Of a DNA stretch of 54,206 nucleotides, positions 17,301 through 25,764 are shown one piece after another. A program made the position numbers and the translations under genes. The notes beneath the pieces are model-generated. The model searched no databases and had not been told where the DNA came from. It was given only the letters and a program-made list of their open reading frames with translations. This DNA comes from a virus, in the IMG/VR virus record IMGVR_UViG_3300030104_006890, positions 1-54,206 of that record; one strand, written 5' to 3'. Every line of letters starts with the position of its first letter. Within the stretch, counting starts at the first letter, position 1.

Positions 17301-20300
17301 GAGTGGTTTCTTCTCTACCGCCATCAATTAAATTTGAATCCATTGATTTTACAAAAGTCGGTTGATCTGTACCTAAAGTCCAAGGTATGTCAACACTATA
17401 TTCTGATATTCCATCTAATGTACTACCAACCAACCAAAATCTTAATCCATCAGGATGCCACCACATTCCTAATGGACCGGTTTCGTTTGTTGAAAAAGTA
17501 CCAGTCGATTTTACATATTGTTGTGTTCTCAAATCAAACGGAGTTTTTAATTCAAATTGATAAAGTGTTCTACCGCTACCACCATCTAATGTTATTAAAG
17601 TTTTACCATCTGGTGAAATGGCCATGTCCCAAAGATAACTTCCATGTGCGACTCCACCATCAAATCCATAACCAGATGCATAACCACCATCTTTTGAACC
17701 ATATAAAAAACGAAGACTACTAAGTTTTAATTCTTTAGTAACACCATTCAAGTACATACTAGAACTTTGCATTGTAATTGGTGTATTTATATTTACATCG
17801 GCTTTAGGACTTAATTCTAGTGAACTAGAAATTTTTAAATAACTACTCTCTTTAAAATCAAAATCACTAGACTCTACTTTTACATCACCAGTTATCGTTG
17901 TGGTGCTTACTCTACGAGAACCACTTATGGTATAAACATTAATTTCATCTGCACCTGAACCACCAATATAAATTTCACTATTATCAGGTCTTAAAAACAT
18001 ACAAAACGGATTACTTTCTTCAGTAGAAGTATCGTATACTCCGATATGTCTTGCCGTACCAACATCCCATGATTGTGATAAATGATATTGATTTATTTCA
18101 TCGTCTTGAGTACCAACAACAAACATTTGAGTTCCAGTTTTATCAAAATGAACATCCTGAGGAGCATTTTCTTGAGCATCAACATCAAATTCTTTTATAA
18201 AATTTAAAGCACCGATATCAAAAGCAGAGCCTGTTGTGTGATATTGCATTACTGTTTCTCTAGAACCACCAATAATATAAACTCTTGTGCCATCTGGTTT
18301 CCAAAAAACTCCTCTTGGTGTAGTTTCATCTCCAATATTATTTGCAATCAAGTTATTATCCATTGATTTTATAAAAGTTGGTTGATCTTTACCTAAAGTC
18401 CAAGGTATGTCAACGGCATATTCTGATATTCCATCTAATGTACTACCAACCAACCAATATCTTAATCCATCAGGATGCCACCACATTCCTAATGGACCGG
18501 TTTCGTTTGCTGAAAAAGTACCAGTCGATTTTACATATTGTTGTGTTCTAACATCCCAAGGAGTTTTTAATTCAAATTGATAAAGTGTTCTACCGCTACT
18601 ACCGTTCAACACCATTAAAGTTTTACCATCTGGTGAAAAAGTTATGCCATAAAGATAACTACTGATATTAACACTACCATCAAATCCATAACCAGATGCA
18701 TAACCAGCATCTTTTGAACCATACTGATGGGTTATGGAGTTTATGTCAATATTATCACCACTTGGTCCTATAAAGTCTGCTTGTAGAGTGCCAGACACTA
18801 TATGTAAAGAGCCTGACCTTATTGTGATATTGTCTACAAACGAACCCGTTAAGTCACCAGCTGCTTTAACTAAAATTCCACCTTGAGTTGTACCAGCTCC
18901 AAATAAACCAGAACCACCAGTTGCTTGTCCACCAGCTGCAGCAGCTGCAACCCATTTGCTTCCATCCCAAGTTAATACTTCATCACTACTTGGACTATCT
19001 TGACCTATCTTTGTTACATTACCTGAACCATCGAATGTTATTGCAGCAGTTCCACCAGCTTCTTTTAAAGAGCCACCATCGTCAAGTATTATATCACCAT
19101 TGACAGTTAATGTACTACCATCAAATGTTAAGTTAGCTTCACCATCCAACTCTGTTGTGGTTGAACCTATGGTCACAAGTCTGTTTGCAGTTTGATTGTT
19201 TAGTGCTGTAATAGTTCCACCGCCACCACCACCACCAAAACCAGCAGCTGCAGCAGATGAAGAAACTGCCGTATCAAAATTAACTCCACCTTTCATTATA
19301 TGACCAAATGAACCAGTTGATGTTGATGAACCACTTATTTTATTTGTAGTAACTTCTAATTGTAAAGCTCCGCCAGCAGTAAAACCAATCTTATCAGCAG
19401 CACTACGATACATACCTGTATCAGTATCACCTCTAAATGTATAATTTGGTGTTCCTACAGCACCAGCTCCAGTTTTAATATTAAAACCACCAGTTGTATT
19501 ATAGAATAAAGTTGAAACTCCAAAATCTATCTGTGAAGATGTATTTGCTCTAAATACAGTATTACCACCTCTTGTGAAATATACATCATCGTCAGCAGTT
19601 TCATAGAAACCTGTATCGCCATCCCCAAATAAAATACCATTTGCCAAACTGCCTACAGTTGGAATTTGTAAACCACCATGTGCTTCTACTCTACCAAACG
19701 AACCAGTTGAAGTTGATGAGCCACTTATTGTGGTGGTTGTAAATTTAGCAATAGAGCCGGTTATCTCTAAGTAGTTATAATTGTTATAAGCTGTACCAGC
19801 TCCAATTCTCGTTGCGGTGCCAGAACCAAGTGTTCTGATTATGTAAGTACCATCATTACTTAATATATGTTGTCCACCATCGGTATCAGTCGTGCTAAAG
19901 GTATCATTACCGAAAACCATACCATAGACATTAGTATCGTCTACTGTGAGTTTCAACAACATGGAGTTAGATGTTCCGTCATCTTCTATTTCTAAACGAG
20001 CTACTGGTGTGCTTGTTCCAATGCCAAAATCACCACCTTTGATAAATGAATCATCACCTTCAATCAATCTTATTTGACTACCAACTTCTAATTTACCAAA
20101 CGAACCCGTTGAGGTTGCTGAACCGCTTATGTTTCCAACGATATTTATATTACCAGTGCCAGTTACATCATTGGAGTTTAAATCTAAATCTCCACCAAGT
20201 TGTGGAGTTGTATCTTCAACCACATTAGAAATACCACTTCCACCACCACTTCCACCTGCAGCAAGAGAAGCAGATGTAAATGTTCCACCACCAACTTCAA

Positions 20301-20880
20301 GTTGACCAAATGAAGCAGTTGATGTTGATGAACCACTTATGTTTCCACTACTATCTACAATGACTTGACTACTGAATGGTCCTAATGTAACTTTATTATC
20401 ACTAAATGCTTCAATGACAGGTAAACCAGCAACCGTATTTGCACTAAATAAACTACCAGTCATCTGGTCTGTAACACTAAACAATCTACCATTGTTTCCA
20501 TCTACAGCAACAACTAAAGATTGTGATAATATATGAGTATCGGTAAAACTAGTATCTGTAATGTGTAATGAAGCACTCGTAGGTACTGTTGTGCCACTTA
20601 TAATTAATGAACCTGATAAACTAATACCACCATTACCTATAATGTTTTTAGAATTTAAATCTAGATTACCACCAAGTTGTGGAGTTGTGTCTTCAACCAC
20701 ATTTGAGATGCCACTTCCACCGCCGCCACCAGTTCCAAATCCACTAGCAGCAGCAGATGATGACACTGCAGTATCAAAATTATCTCCACTAACTATAAGA
20801 TGACCAAAAGAACCTGTCGTATTAGCAGATCCACTTATTTGACCACTTGCCGTAATATGTGATGATGCAATAATAGGCAT
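14395..20880 (-). CDS. Giant tail-fibre-like protein with four tandem beta-propeller-type modules, 2161 aa
   Basis: Residues 1-700 are low-complexity beta-repeat sequence with several copies of [IV]-S-G-S-[SA]-T-S-T-G-S-F-G, two VVEDTTPQLGG motifs and glycine-rich linkers (GFGTGGGGG). From about residue 718 to 2000 come four tandem modules of roughly 340 residues. The first three open with YGSKD[AG]GYASGYGFDG, and each holds several blades with PDG turns (SPDGKTLM, WHPDGLRFWLVG, WKPDGTKVFVVGY) of the YVTN/WD40-like propeller type. The last 150 residues form a different cap ending SATLKKVDDNEWDLMGDL, a tip motif seen in marine phage fibres. It is probably a long fibre or adhesin of the tail. 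It starts with ATG at 20880, TAATG-overlapping the upstream fibre gene. Confidence 0.8.
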   Translation of the reverse strand: MPIIASSHITASGQISGSANTTGSFGHLIVSGDNFDTAVSSSAAASGFGTGGGGGSGISNVVEDTTPQLGGNLDLNSKNIIGNGGISLSGSLIISGTTVPTSASLHITDTSFTDTHILSQSLVVAVDGNNGRLFSVTDQMTGSLFSANTVAGLPVIEAFSDNKVTLGPFSSQVIVDSSGNISGSSTSTASFGQLEVGGGTFTSASLAAGGSGGGSGISNVVEDTTPQLGGDLDLNSNDVTGTGNINIVGNISGSATSTGSFGKLEVGSQIRLIEGDDSFIKGGDFGIGTSTPVARLEIEDDGTSNSMLLKLTVDDTNVYGMVFGNDTFSTTDTDGGQHILSNDGTYIIRTLGSGTATRIGAGTAYNNYNYLEITGSIAKFTTTTISGSSTSTGSFGRVEAHGGLQIPTVGSLANGILFGDGDTGFYETADDDVYFTRGGNTVFRANTSSQIDFGVSTLFYNTTGGFNIKTGAGAVGTPNYTFRGDTDTGMYRSAADKIGFTAGGALQLEVTTNKISGSSTSTGSFGHIMKGGVNFDTAVSSSAAAAGFGGGGGGGTITALNNQTANRLVTIGSTTTELDGEANLTFDGSTLTVNGDIILDDGGSLKEAGGTAAITFDGSGNVTKIGQDSPSSDEVLTWDGSKWVAAAAAGGQATGGSGLFGAGTTQGGILVKAAGDLTGSFVDNITIRSGSLHIVSGTLQADFIGPSGDNIDINSITHQYGSKDAGYASGYGFDGSVNISSYLYGITFSPDGKTLMVLNGSSGRTLYQFELKTPWDVRTQQYVKSTGTFSANETGPLGMWWHPDGLRYWLVGSTLDGISEYAVDIPWTLGKDQPTFIKSMDNNLIANNIGDETTPRGVFWKPDGTRVYIIGGSRETVMQYHTTGSAFDIGALNFIKEFDVDAQENAPQDVHFDKTGTQMFVVGTQDDEINQYHLSQSWDVGTARHIGVYDTSTEESNPFCMFLRPDNSEIYIGGSGADEINVYTISGSRRVSTTTITGDVKVESSDFDFKESSYLKISSSLELSPKADVNINTPITMQSSSMYLNGVTKELKLSSLRFLYGSKDGGYASGYGFDGGVAHGSYLWDMAISPDGKTLITLDGGSGRTLYQFELKTPFDLRTQQYVKSTGTFSTNETGPLGMWWHPDGLRFWLVGSTLDGISEYSVDIPWTLGTDQPTFVKSMDSNLIDGGREETTPSGIVWKPDGTKVFVVGYEKDTIQQYAVTGSNNNFNIHALKQEHEIPVLQEETTPTGIQFTSDGSQMFVIGYQKDELVRYKLSKNWDISTARFKESINIGTDSGETNPYMIYLSYDQNRLYTGGSVADEVQVFEFDESLYNHSSSLDRLNISTNTDIYGNVDVYGKLTLRQSPIIDTEPNFEHGLISETGSIKASSISNPIDITKLLFEYGSKDGGYASGYGFDGGVSHGSYLWDMAISPDGKTLMTLDGSSGRTIYQFSLKTPFDLRTQEYESKTPNLSSNESSPLGMWWHPDGLRFWLVGSARDGISEYSVDIPWRLPKDEPTFVKSMDSNLIDGGSDESTPSGIVWKPDGTKVFVVGYDEDTIQQYAVTGSVFDIHTLKQEHELPVLQEETSPSGIQFTSDGSQMFVIGYQKDEIVQYDLSKNWDISTARVKSTFNVGTDSGETTPYMIYLSYDQKKFYTGGSIADEVQVFKLPDANTTSSLARNKFTIASSTDVYGDLDVYGNVILRQTPTFKTEPEFTHGLIAVSSSFKFTDSSISSPIDLSTAEFKQSSADPETIGDIYSIHFRPDGRRVILMDDTSVDKIYQYDLSIPWDVSSLDTTKKGEFSISSFEGGAYAMNLSMDGSYLFIVGADDDGINSFRLSTPFDITTATHERVMDSNKIAGGDDESQPSGIVVKPDGTKFYLMGYSRDTIQQYAVTGSLFNINSLKQENELRLPPEHDTCTDLKFTGDGSQMFILASGDDEIVQYDLSKNWDISTARKIQTLSVNAVESAPRGFFIKPDNSKMYVVGTGGEKIHEFTFGNGKTGANFRNSQLTASANTLDMSGQVNLFGSMDVQQDINVFGYVDGNLRGYRPIVKQNSDFTCTTNNSGFYFRVGGNITCSIAANVNFTGSGIINDSTGSLYAPIGTEWDFFQTSSAGNFLFESASGVTVNVKNNNMNLAGQFSSATLKKVDDNEWDLMGDLT
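14880..18725 (-). repeat. Four tandem ~1.02-kb beta-propeller repeats inside the fibre gene
   Basis: The boundary sequence encoding YGSKD-x-GYASGYGFDG ends near 18725, 17703 and 16682, a period of about 1.02 kb. A fourth, more diverged unit runs from about 15660 to 14880. Units two and three are nearly identical at the DNA level over long stretches (compare 17580-17705 with 16560-16685, which differ at only a few positions), so their duplication or gene conversion is recent. Unit four has lost the YGSKD boundary but keeps the PDG blade motifs. Confidence 0.85.
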
Positions 20881-23800
20881 TACTCAATTTCCTCTAGTTT
20901 AAATTTATACTTTTTACCATTCTTTCTATTTAATAAGTATAAGTCATCTTCACCTTCCTGAATTGTCCATGAACCTGTTGTTCCATCTACTTCGTTTCCT
21001 TCTGTGCCTTCATTGGATAGTTCTATATCACCAATGTGAGCATTTGCCCATCTATGAGTTGATGAACCTAAATCATGAGTGTTATCAATACTAGGAATGA
21101 AATTATTACTATATACTCCAAACGAACCTGTTGATTGAGCAGAACCACTTACATTACCAGATGTTAATCTTACATCTCCTGCATTTAGTAAAAGGTTTCC
21201 AGCACCATCTACTCTAGTTAAAAGTGAATCATCTTTATCTCTTATCTGTAAGGCAAAATCAGAGGTATTAGTACCTGCTCTTACATAAAGACCAAAGTTA
21301 CGACCAGCAGTTCCTTCTAAATTACGAAGTAAAGCTACATAATTATTATCTATCTCCTTTGTGACTTCAAATGCTAAACTAGGTGAGTTAAAACTTGCTA
21401 CAGTTCCAATAGCAATTCCATTTGCTCTACCATAAACATCATTATTACTTATTTGTAAATGACCAAACGAACCAGTTGATGTTGCTGAACCACTTATATT
21501 ACCAGTGGCAGTTAAGGAACTCACATTAGTTAAATTATTACCATCTAAGTTAATATCTTGAGTTGCTGTATGATTTCCTAAATTATCACCACCAGCAACA
21601 GCAGCTGCCAAAGAAGAAGATACATTAGGAAAGCCTGGTATGCTTAAAATACCACCAATATTAGAAGCACCAGCAGTTTCTAATATACCAAACGAACCAG
21701 TTGATGTTGCTGAACCACTTACATTACCTACATAATCTGTGAATTGAGCACTTGTTCCAACAAGACTACCAGTCATTTGTATTTCACCACTACCACTAAA
21801 GAATGTTGCTGGTGAATGAAATACTACTTTTTGTCCGTCACCTCTTAGTAAACTTGTACCTGTATTACCGACTGCAAAATGAAATGTATCTAGTGAAGCA
21901 TTACCTGTGTGACCACCTCTGACATAAATTCCTCTATTTCCACCTTGACTACCCTCTGCGTATATCAGATAAGCAGTATTACTAGCTGAAACATGAAGAT
22001 TATATTGAGGTGCACGATTTCCATCAAACGCACCAATTCCAACTGAATATAGATTCTCACCACCAACGGCTAATGTTGTTACATCGCTACTTTGATTTGA
22101 TGCTTGAAATACCCAACTTGCTTGGTCAAATCCACCTCTTTTTATTCGGATTTTGGCACTATTAGCATATCCACTATTCCAACCAGCGTTTATAACATCT
22201 TCAGCCGCATAAGTTCCTAATGAAGCACTATGATACAGTCTGTTACCATCTGATAATACTATATCATTTCCATTGGTATCTAAGTTACCACCAAGTTGTG
22301 GAGAAGTATCATCAACAAGATCATCCATTGAACCACCACCACCACCACCAGTTCCAAATCCACTTGCAGCCGCAGATGAGGAAACCGCAGTTGTGAAATT
22401 ATTTCCACCAACCATAATGTGTCCAAACGAACCAGTTGATGTTGCTGAACCACTTATACTTCCTGTAACTTCTAAATTACCATCTACTAAAACTTTTCCG
22501 TCAACATATAATTTCGCATTATTTCCAGTTGTGTATAAGGTACTAGTTATATTAACATCACCATCATTAGTGATAAGCATCCTTCTTGTGGTGCCAGTAG
22601 AAAATTGTATAAAACCATTTGAAGTAGTATCTCTATTTTGAATTATAGCTCTACCACTAAGAGTATTTCCTATTTCAAAATTACGAGGTGTTCCATCATT
22701 ATCACTTGTCAATACTAAGGAGGCACCATCATCTGGCGTAGATATTTGAAAGGTTTTAGCAAAACCACCAGGACTTGTCGGTGTTGATGTGCCTATACCA
22801 AAATCGTTTCCATCAGATGCGATTTGTCCACCATTAATTTTTAATATACCAAACGAACCTGTTGAGGTTGATGAACCACTTACTCTAGTTACATCATCTA
22901 TCGTACCACCATTAATGTCAGGACTTGTTAAAGTTTTATTTGTTAATGTATCAGTTGTGTTTGTACCAATTAATGTGGTGGTTGTAGCTGGTAAAGTTAC
23001 TGTTACATTTCCCCCAAAATCCGCATGTGCTGGTGCTTGTAGAGCTACATAATGAGCGTTGTTTACCTCACAATATAATCTAATTTGTGATTGAACACCT
23101 TGATTGTGAACACTTACATATCCACCATCTATATTTAAATTACCGGAAGCGTTGAGATATCCGAATGAACCTGTTGACGATGCCGAACCACTAATATTAC
23201 CACCAAAATTTGACAAATCATTTTTTAAAATATTACCTTGGTTACCCATACCACTGTGAACATTACATTTATAGAATAAACGATTTGCTGTAGTTTTATT
23301 TACCTGCAATTCTGTGTAGGCACCAGTTGTTCCAGGCGTTCCGTTTGTGGTAACACCAGTGGTGTAAGTAGAACCATCCTCTGTTAAACTAAATCTAAAT
23401 GGATGACCATCATTTGAACTATCTGATTGGTCGAAACGATAAGTTTTTCCTTCACTAACGACCAAATTTGGAGTGGTTGCATCTTCAAAAGCAAAATGAT
23501 CACCACCATCGTCTACTACAGTCACTTTTATTATTTCAGTAATGTTACCGATTATTCTACCTGGAGTTGTAGTAGTGACTTGTCCAAACGAACCAGTTGA
23601 AGTTGATGAGCCACTTATGTTTCCATTTCCAATGACATTTGCACCAAATGTAGTATTATTTGAACTATCTATGGTAATAGCTCTTCCTATACCAGTTGTA
23701 GCACCTGTCCAAATTTTTAAACTATCATCTGAATGATTGTATTCTACTGCTCCTCTATATACAGCATTACCAGTTCCATCACCAAAGTATAGAGCACCAT

Positions 23801-25133
23801 AACCACCAGTAGATGATATTACTGAAATTCCAGAGTTTGAACGATTTCCACGAGCACCCCCAATGGTCATTGAAGTTACACCATTAGCTGAGTAAGCTGC
23901 AGGATTTGATATTCCCAATCCTATTCTATCATTTACATAAAGACTACCAAACGAACCAGTTGAAGTTGATGAACCGCTTATGTTACCAGCTATTTCTAAA
24001 TTACCATTTTGAACCTCTAATCCACCTGAAATTTGTAATGAACCAGTAAATTTATGAGTGTCATTACTATCATCACCAAATATTGTTGAGCCACTACTGA
24101 ATGATTGTGTCATAAAAGTCACAGATGAAGATACTATATATCTTTCAGCAGTTATATCTCCAGCAACTCTTAAACCAGAAAATACCGGACTTGATGTTGT
24201 ATTTAACTCTTGGTCTAAGTCTGTGATATTATCGGCTACAGTTTTATTTAACTCAGTTCCGCCAATCGCTAAGGTGTCAGCACTAACTTCAATTCTACCA
24301 AATGAACCAGTTGAAGTTATTGAACCACTTATTTTTCCATCAAATTCAAACCCTTTGTTAAACGAACCACTAATGTAAGAAGCAATTTGTGCACTTCCAC
24401 TAATTAATGTATTACTCAACTCTGATTCAGCAGTTGTTAATCTTGAAGCAAGACTTGAACTCGTTGATGTAAACGAACCACTAATTGATGTTGCTAATTG
24501 AGCACTACCACTTACAATATCAGTTGGGACATTTGTTAAGCTTGTATATGAAGTTACACCTGAATTTAAAGCGTGACTTGCTGTTATAGCATTACTTGCA
24601 CTTGCAACTATTGTAGTACCATCTACGATATTTGAAACTCTACTTGCTAAACTACTACTTGTTGGTGTAAAAGAACCACTAATACCAGCAGATGTAAAAG
24701 ATGCTGGTAAATTAGTTAGTTGACTTCCATCACCTAATATTAAACCAAATGAACCAGTTGAGGTTGCAGAGCTACTTATATCTCCACTAGAGGTTATGTG
24801 GGTTATAGCAGTTATGGAGTTTGTTGATTTATCATATGTGAAACCAGCGTCACCACCAGTCACACCACCATCATTGAATTGTACAAAGGTATTTGAACCA
24901 CCAGGTGTGGCAGTTGCAGTCAAATTGGTTAAACCACGACCATCACCCTGCAAAAAACCAAATGAAGCAGTAGATTGTGCAGAACCACTAAAAAGTGTAA
25001 ATTCGTTACCAGTTATACTACCACTAAAAGTAGTAAAAGAAGCAGTTTCAGCTATTACTGAATTCCATCTTTTTTCTTCAGTTCCTAGTTGACCTTCGTT
25101 GTTACCTCTTGGGACTATATTTTTTGTAGGCAT
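20880..25133 (-). CDS. Giant repetitive tail-fibre-like protein, 1417 aa
   Basis: Almost the whole protein is built from beta-repeat sequence in which [IV]-S-G-S-x-[TQ]-S-T-G-S-F-G recurs about eleven times at irregular intervals of 60-180 residues. It also has a VSSSVTFMTQSFSSGSTIFG module near residue 330 shared with three other proteins here, LxGTNTTDTLTNKTLTSPDI (a widespread fibre motif), and DDTSPQLGGNLD. The C-terminus has DLGSSTHRWANAHIGDIELS followed by GSWTIQEGEDDLYLLNRKNG, a terminal module frequent in marine T4-like phage fibres. No enzyme or lectin domain is recognisable. It begins with ATG at 25133, two bases after the preceding stop. A shaft or connector fibre protein is the likely role. 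Confidence 0.75.
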   Translation of the reverse strand: MPTKNIVPRGNNEGQLGTEEKRWNSVIAETASFTTFSGSITGNEFTLFSGSAQSTASFGFLQGDGRGLTNLTATATPGGSNTFVQFNDGGVTGGDAGFTYDKSTNSITAITHITSSGDISSSATSTGSFGLILGDGSQLTNLPASFTSAGISGSFTPTSSSLASRVSNIVDGTTIVASASNAITASHALNSGVTSYTSLTNVPTDIVSGSAQLATSISGSFTSTSSSLASRLTTAESELSNTLISGSAQIASYISGSFNKGFEFDGKISGSITSTGSFGRIEVSADTLAIGGTELNKTVADNITDLDQELNTTSSPVFSGLRVAGDITAERYIVSSSVTFMTQSFSSGSTIFGDDSNDTHKFTGSLQISGGLEVQNGNLEIAGNISGSSTSTGSFGSLYVNDRIGLGISNPAAYSANGVTSMTIGGARGNRSNSGISVISSTGGYGALYFGDGTGNAVYRGAVEYNHSDDSLKIWTGATTGIGRAITIDSSNNTTFGANVIGNGNISGSSTSTGSFGQVTTTTPGRIIGNITEIIKVTVVDDGGDHFAFEDATTPNLVVSEGKTYRFDQSDSSNDGHPFRFSLTEDGSTYTTGVTTNGTPGTTGAYTELQVNKTTANRLFYKCNVHSGMGNQGNILKNDLSNFGGNISGSASSTGSFGYLNASGNLNIDGGYVSVHNQGVQSQIRLYCEVNNAHYVALQAPAHADFGGNVTVTLPATTTTLIGTNTTDTLTNKTLTSPDINGGTIDDVTRVSGSSTSTGSFGILKINGGQIASDGNDFGIGTSTPTSPGGFAKTFQISTPDDGASLVLTSDNDGTPRNFEIGNTLSGRAIIQNRDTTSNGFIQFSTGTTRRMLITNDGDVNITSTLYTTGNNAKLYVDGKVLVDGNLEVTGSISGSATSTGSFGHIMVGGNNFTTAVSSSAAASGFGTGGGGGGSMDDLVDDTSPQLGGNLDTNGNDIVLSDGNRLYHSASLGTYAAEDVINAGWNSGYANSAKIRIKRGGFDQASWVFQASNQSSDVTTLAVGGENLYSVGIGAFDGNRAPQYNLHVSASNTAYLIYAEGSQGGNRGIYVRGGHTGNASLDTFHFAVGNTGTSLLRGDGQKVVFHSPATFFSGSGEIQMTGSLVGTSAQFTDYVGNVSGSATSTGSFGILETAGASNIGGILSIPGFPNVSSSLAAAVAGGDNLGNHTATQDINLDGNNLTNVSSLTATGNISGSATSTGSFGHLQISNNDVYGRANGIAIGTVASFNSPSLAFEVTKEIDNNYVALLRNLEGTAGRNFGLYVRAGTNTSDFALQIRDKDDSLLTRVDGAGNLLLNAGDVRLTSGNVSGSAQSTGSFGVYSNNFIPSIDNTHDLGSSTHRWANAHIGDIELSNEGTEGNEVDGTTGSWTIQEGEDDLYLLNRKNGKKYKFKLEEIE

Positions 25134-25134
25134 A

Positions 25135-25449
25135 CTAATCCTCCAAGAAACTCACAGTTGAACCAGAAGTAAACAACATTACATTTCTAGGCATAACATC
25201 ACCATTTGAATCAACTTCCCATCTTCTATCCACAACAAATTTTGTCGTGGTATCTACTAAAACATAGTCATCACCATCTATCTCAAAAGCTTCTGATAAA
25301 TTTTTATTGAAGGTTAAGGCATCCATACCAACACCAGTCAAACCACTACCATCTCCACTAAAAGAACTAGCAGTGATAGCACCATCTACATTTAAAGAGG
25401 ATAAACTGGCATCTGAGCCAGAAACTATTATTTTTTTCCAACTTGGCAT
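25135..25449 (-). CDS. Short fibre-related protein sharing the MPSWKKIIVSGS N-terminus, 104 aa
   Basis: The first 40 residues (MPSWKKIIVSGSDASLSSLN, then ITASSFSGDGSGLTGV) repeat the N-terminus of the 477-aa protein at 25765-27198. The rest (DDYVLVDTTTKFVVDRRWEVDSNG) is a separate beta-rich piece not found there. It may be a short trimeric connector or a remnant of a fuller fibre gene after recombination at the repeats. A 71-base gap precedes its ATG at 25449, with GGAGTTGAA upstream as ribosome site. In that gap I see only a weak 5-bp stem (CTTCT...AGAAG) and no promoter motif. Confidence 0.65.
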   Translation of the reverse strand: MPSWKKIIVSGSDASLSSLNVDGAITASSFSGDGSGLTGVGMDALTFNKNLSEAFEIDGDDYVLVDTTTKFVVDRRWEVDSNGDVMPRNVMLFTSGSTVSFLED

Positions 25450-25520
25450 TTCAACTCCTATCGCGGTTGGTTACTCATCGTTGAGCCCACTTCTTCTATT
25501 TCAGAAGCCAACAATAAAAA

Positions 25521-25742
25521 TTATTTATTTAAACTTTTATAGTATTCTTGAAGTTTTACAATCAAGTTATAAGTAAACTCAATTTCAACTCCCTTAAACT
25601 CTATTTGAGCTAATTTAGCTAAAATAAATTTAACTTCATCAGAACTCAAATTAAAATTTTTTTCACCAACCACATTAGGTTGATTGTTTTCCTTCGGAAT
25701 ACTTTGTTCCGAAACAGCTTGACTTAAAGACTTAGCTGGCAT
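25521..25742 (-). CDS. Small hypothetical protein, 73 aa
   Basis: The function is unknown. The N-terminal 30 residues are polar and probably disordered (SEQSIPKENNQPN). The C-terminal 43 form two or three helices (FNLSSDEVKFILAKLAQ, then EFTYNLIVKLQEYYKSL), a pattern I recall from small proteins of marine phages without an assigned role. It interrupts a run of fibre genes and lies between the two genes that share the MPSWKKIIVSGS start, so it could be a chaperone or assembly factor for them (position only). ATG at 25742 with GAGGT upstream. Confidence 0.6.
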   Translation of the reverse strand: MPAKSLSQAVSEQSIPKENNQPNVVGEKNFNLSSDEVKFILAKLAQIEFKGVEIEFTYNLIVKLQEYYKSLNK

Positions 25743-25764
25743 TTATAACCTCTCATTTTAATTT

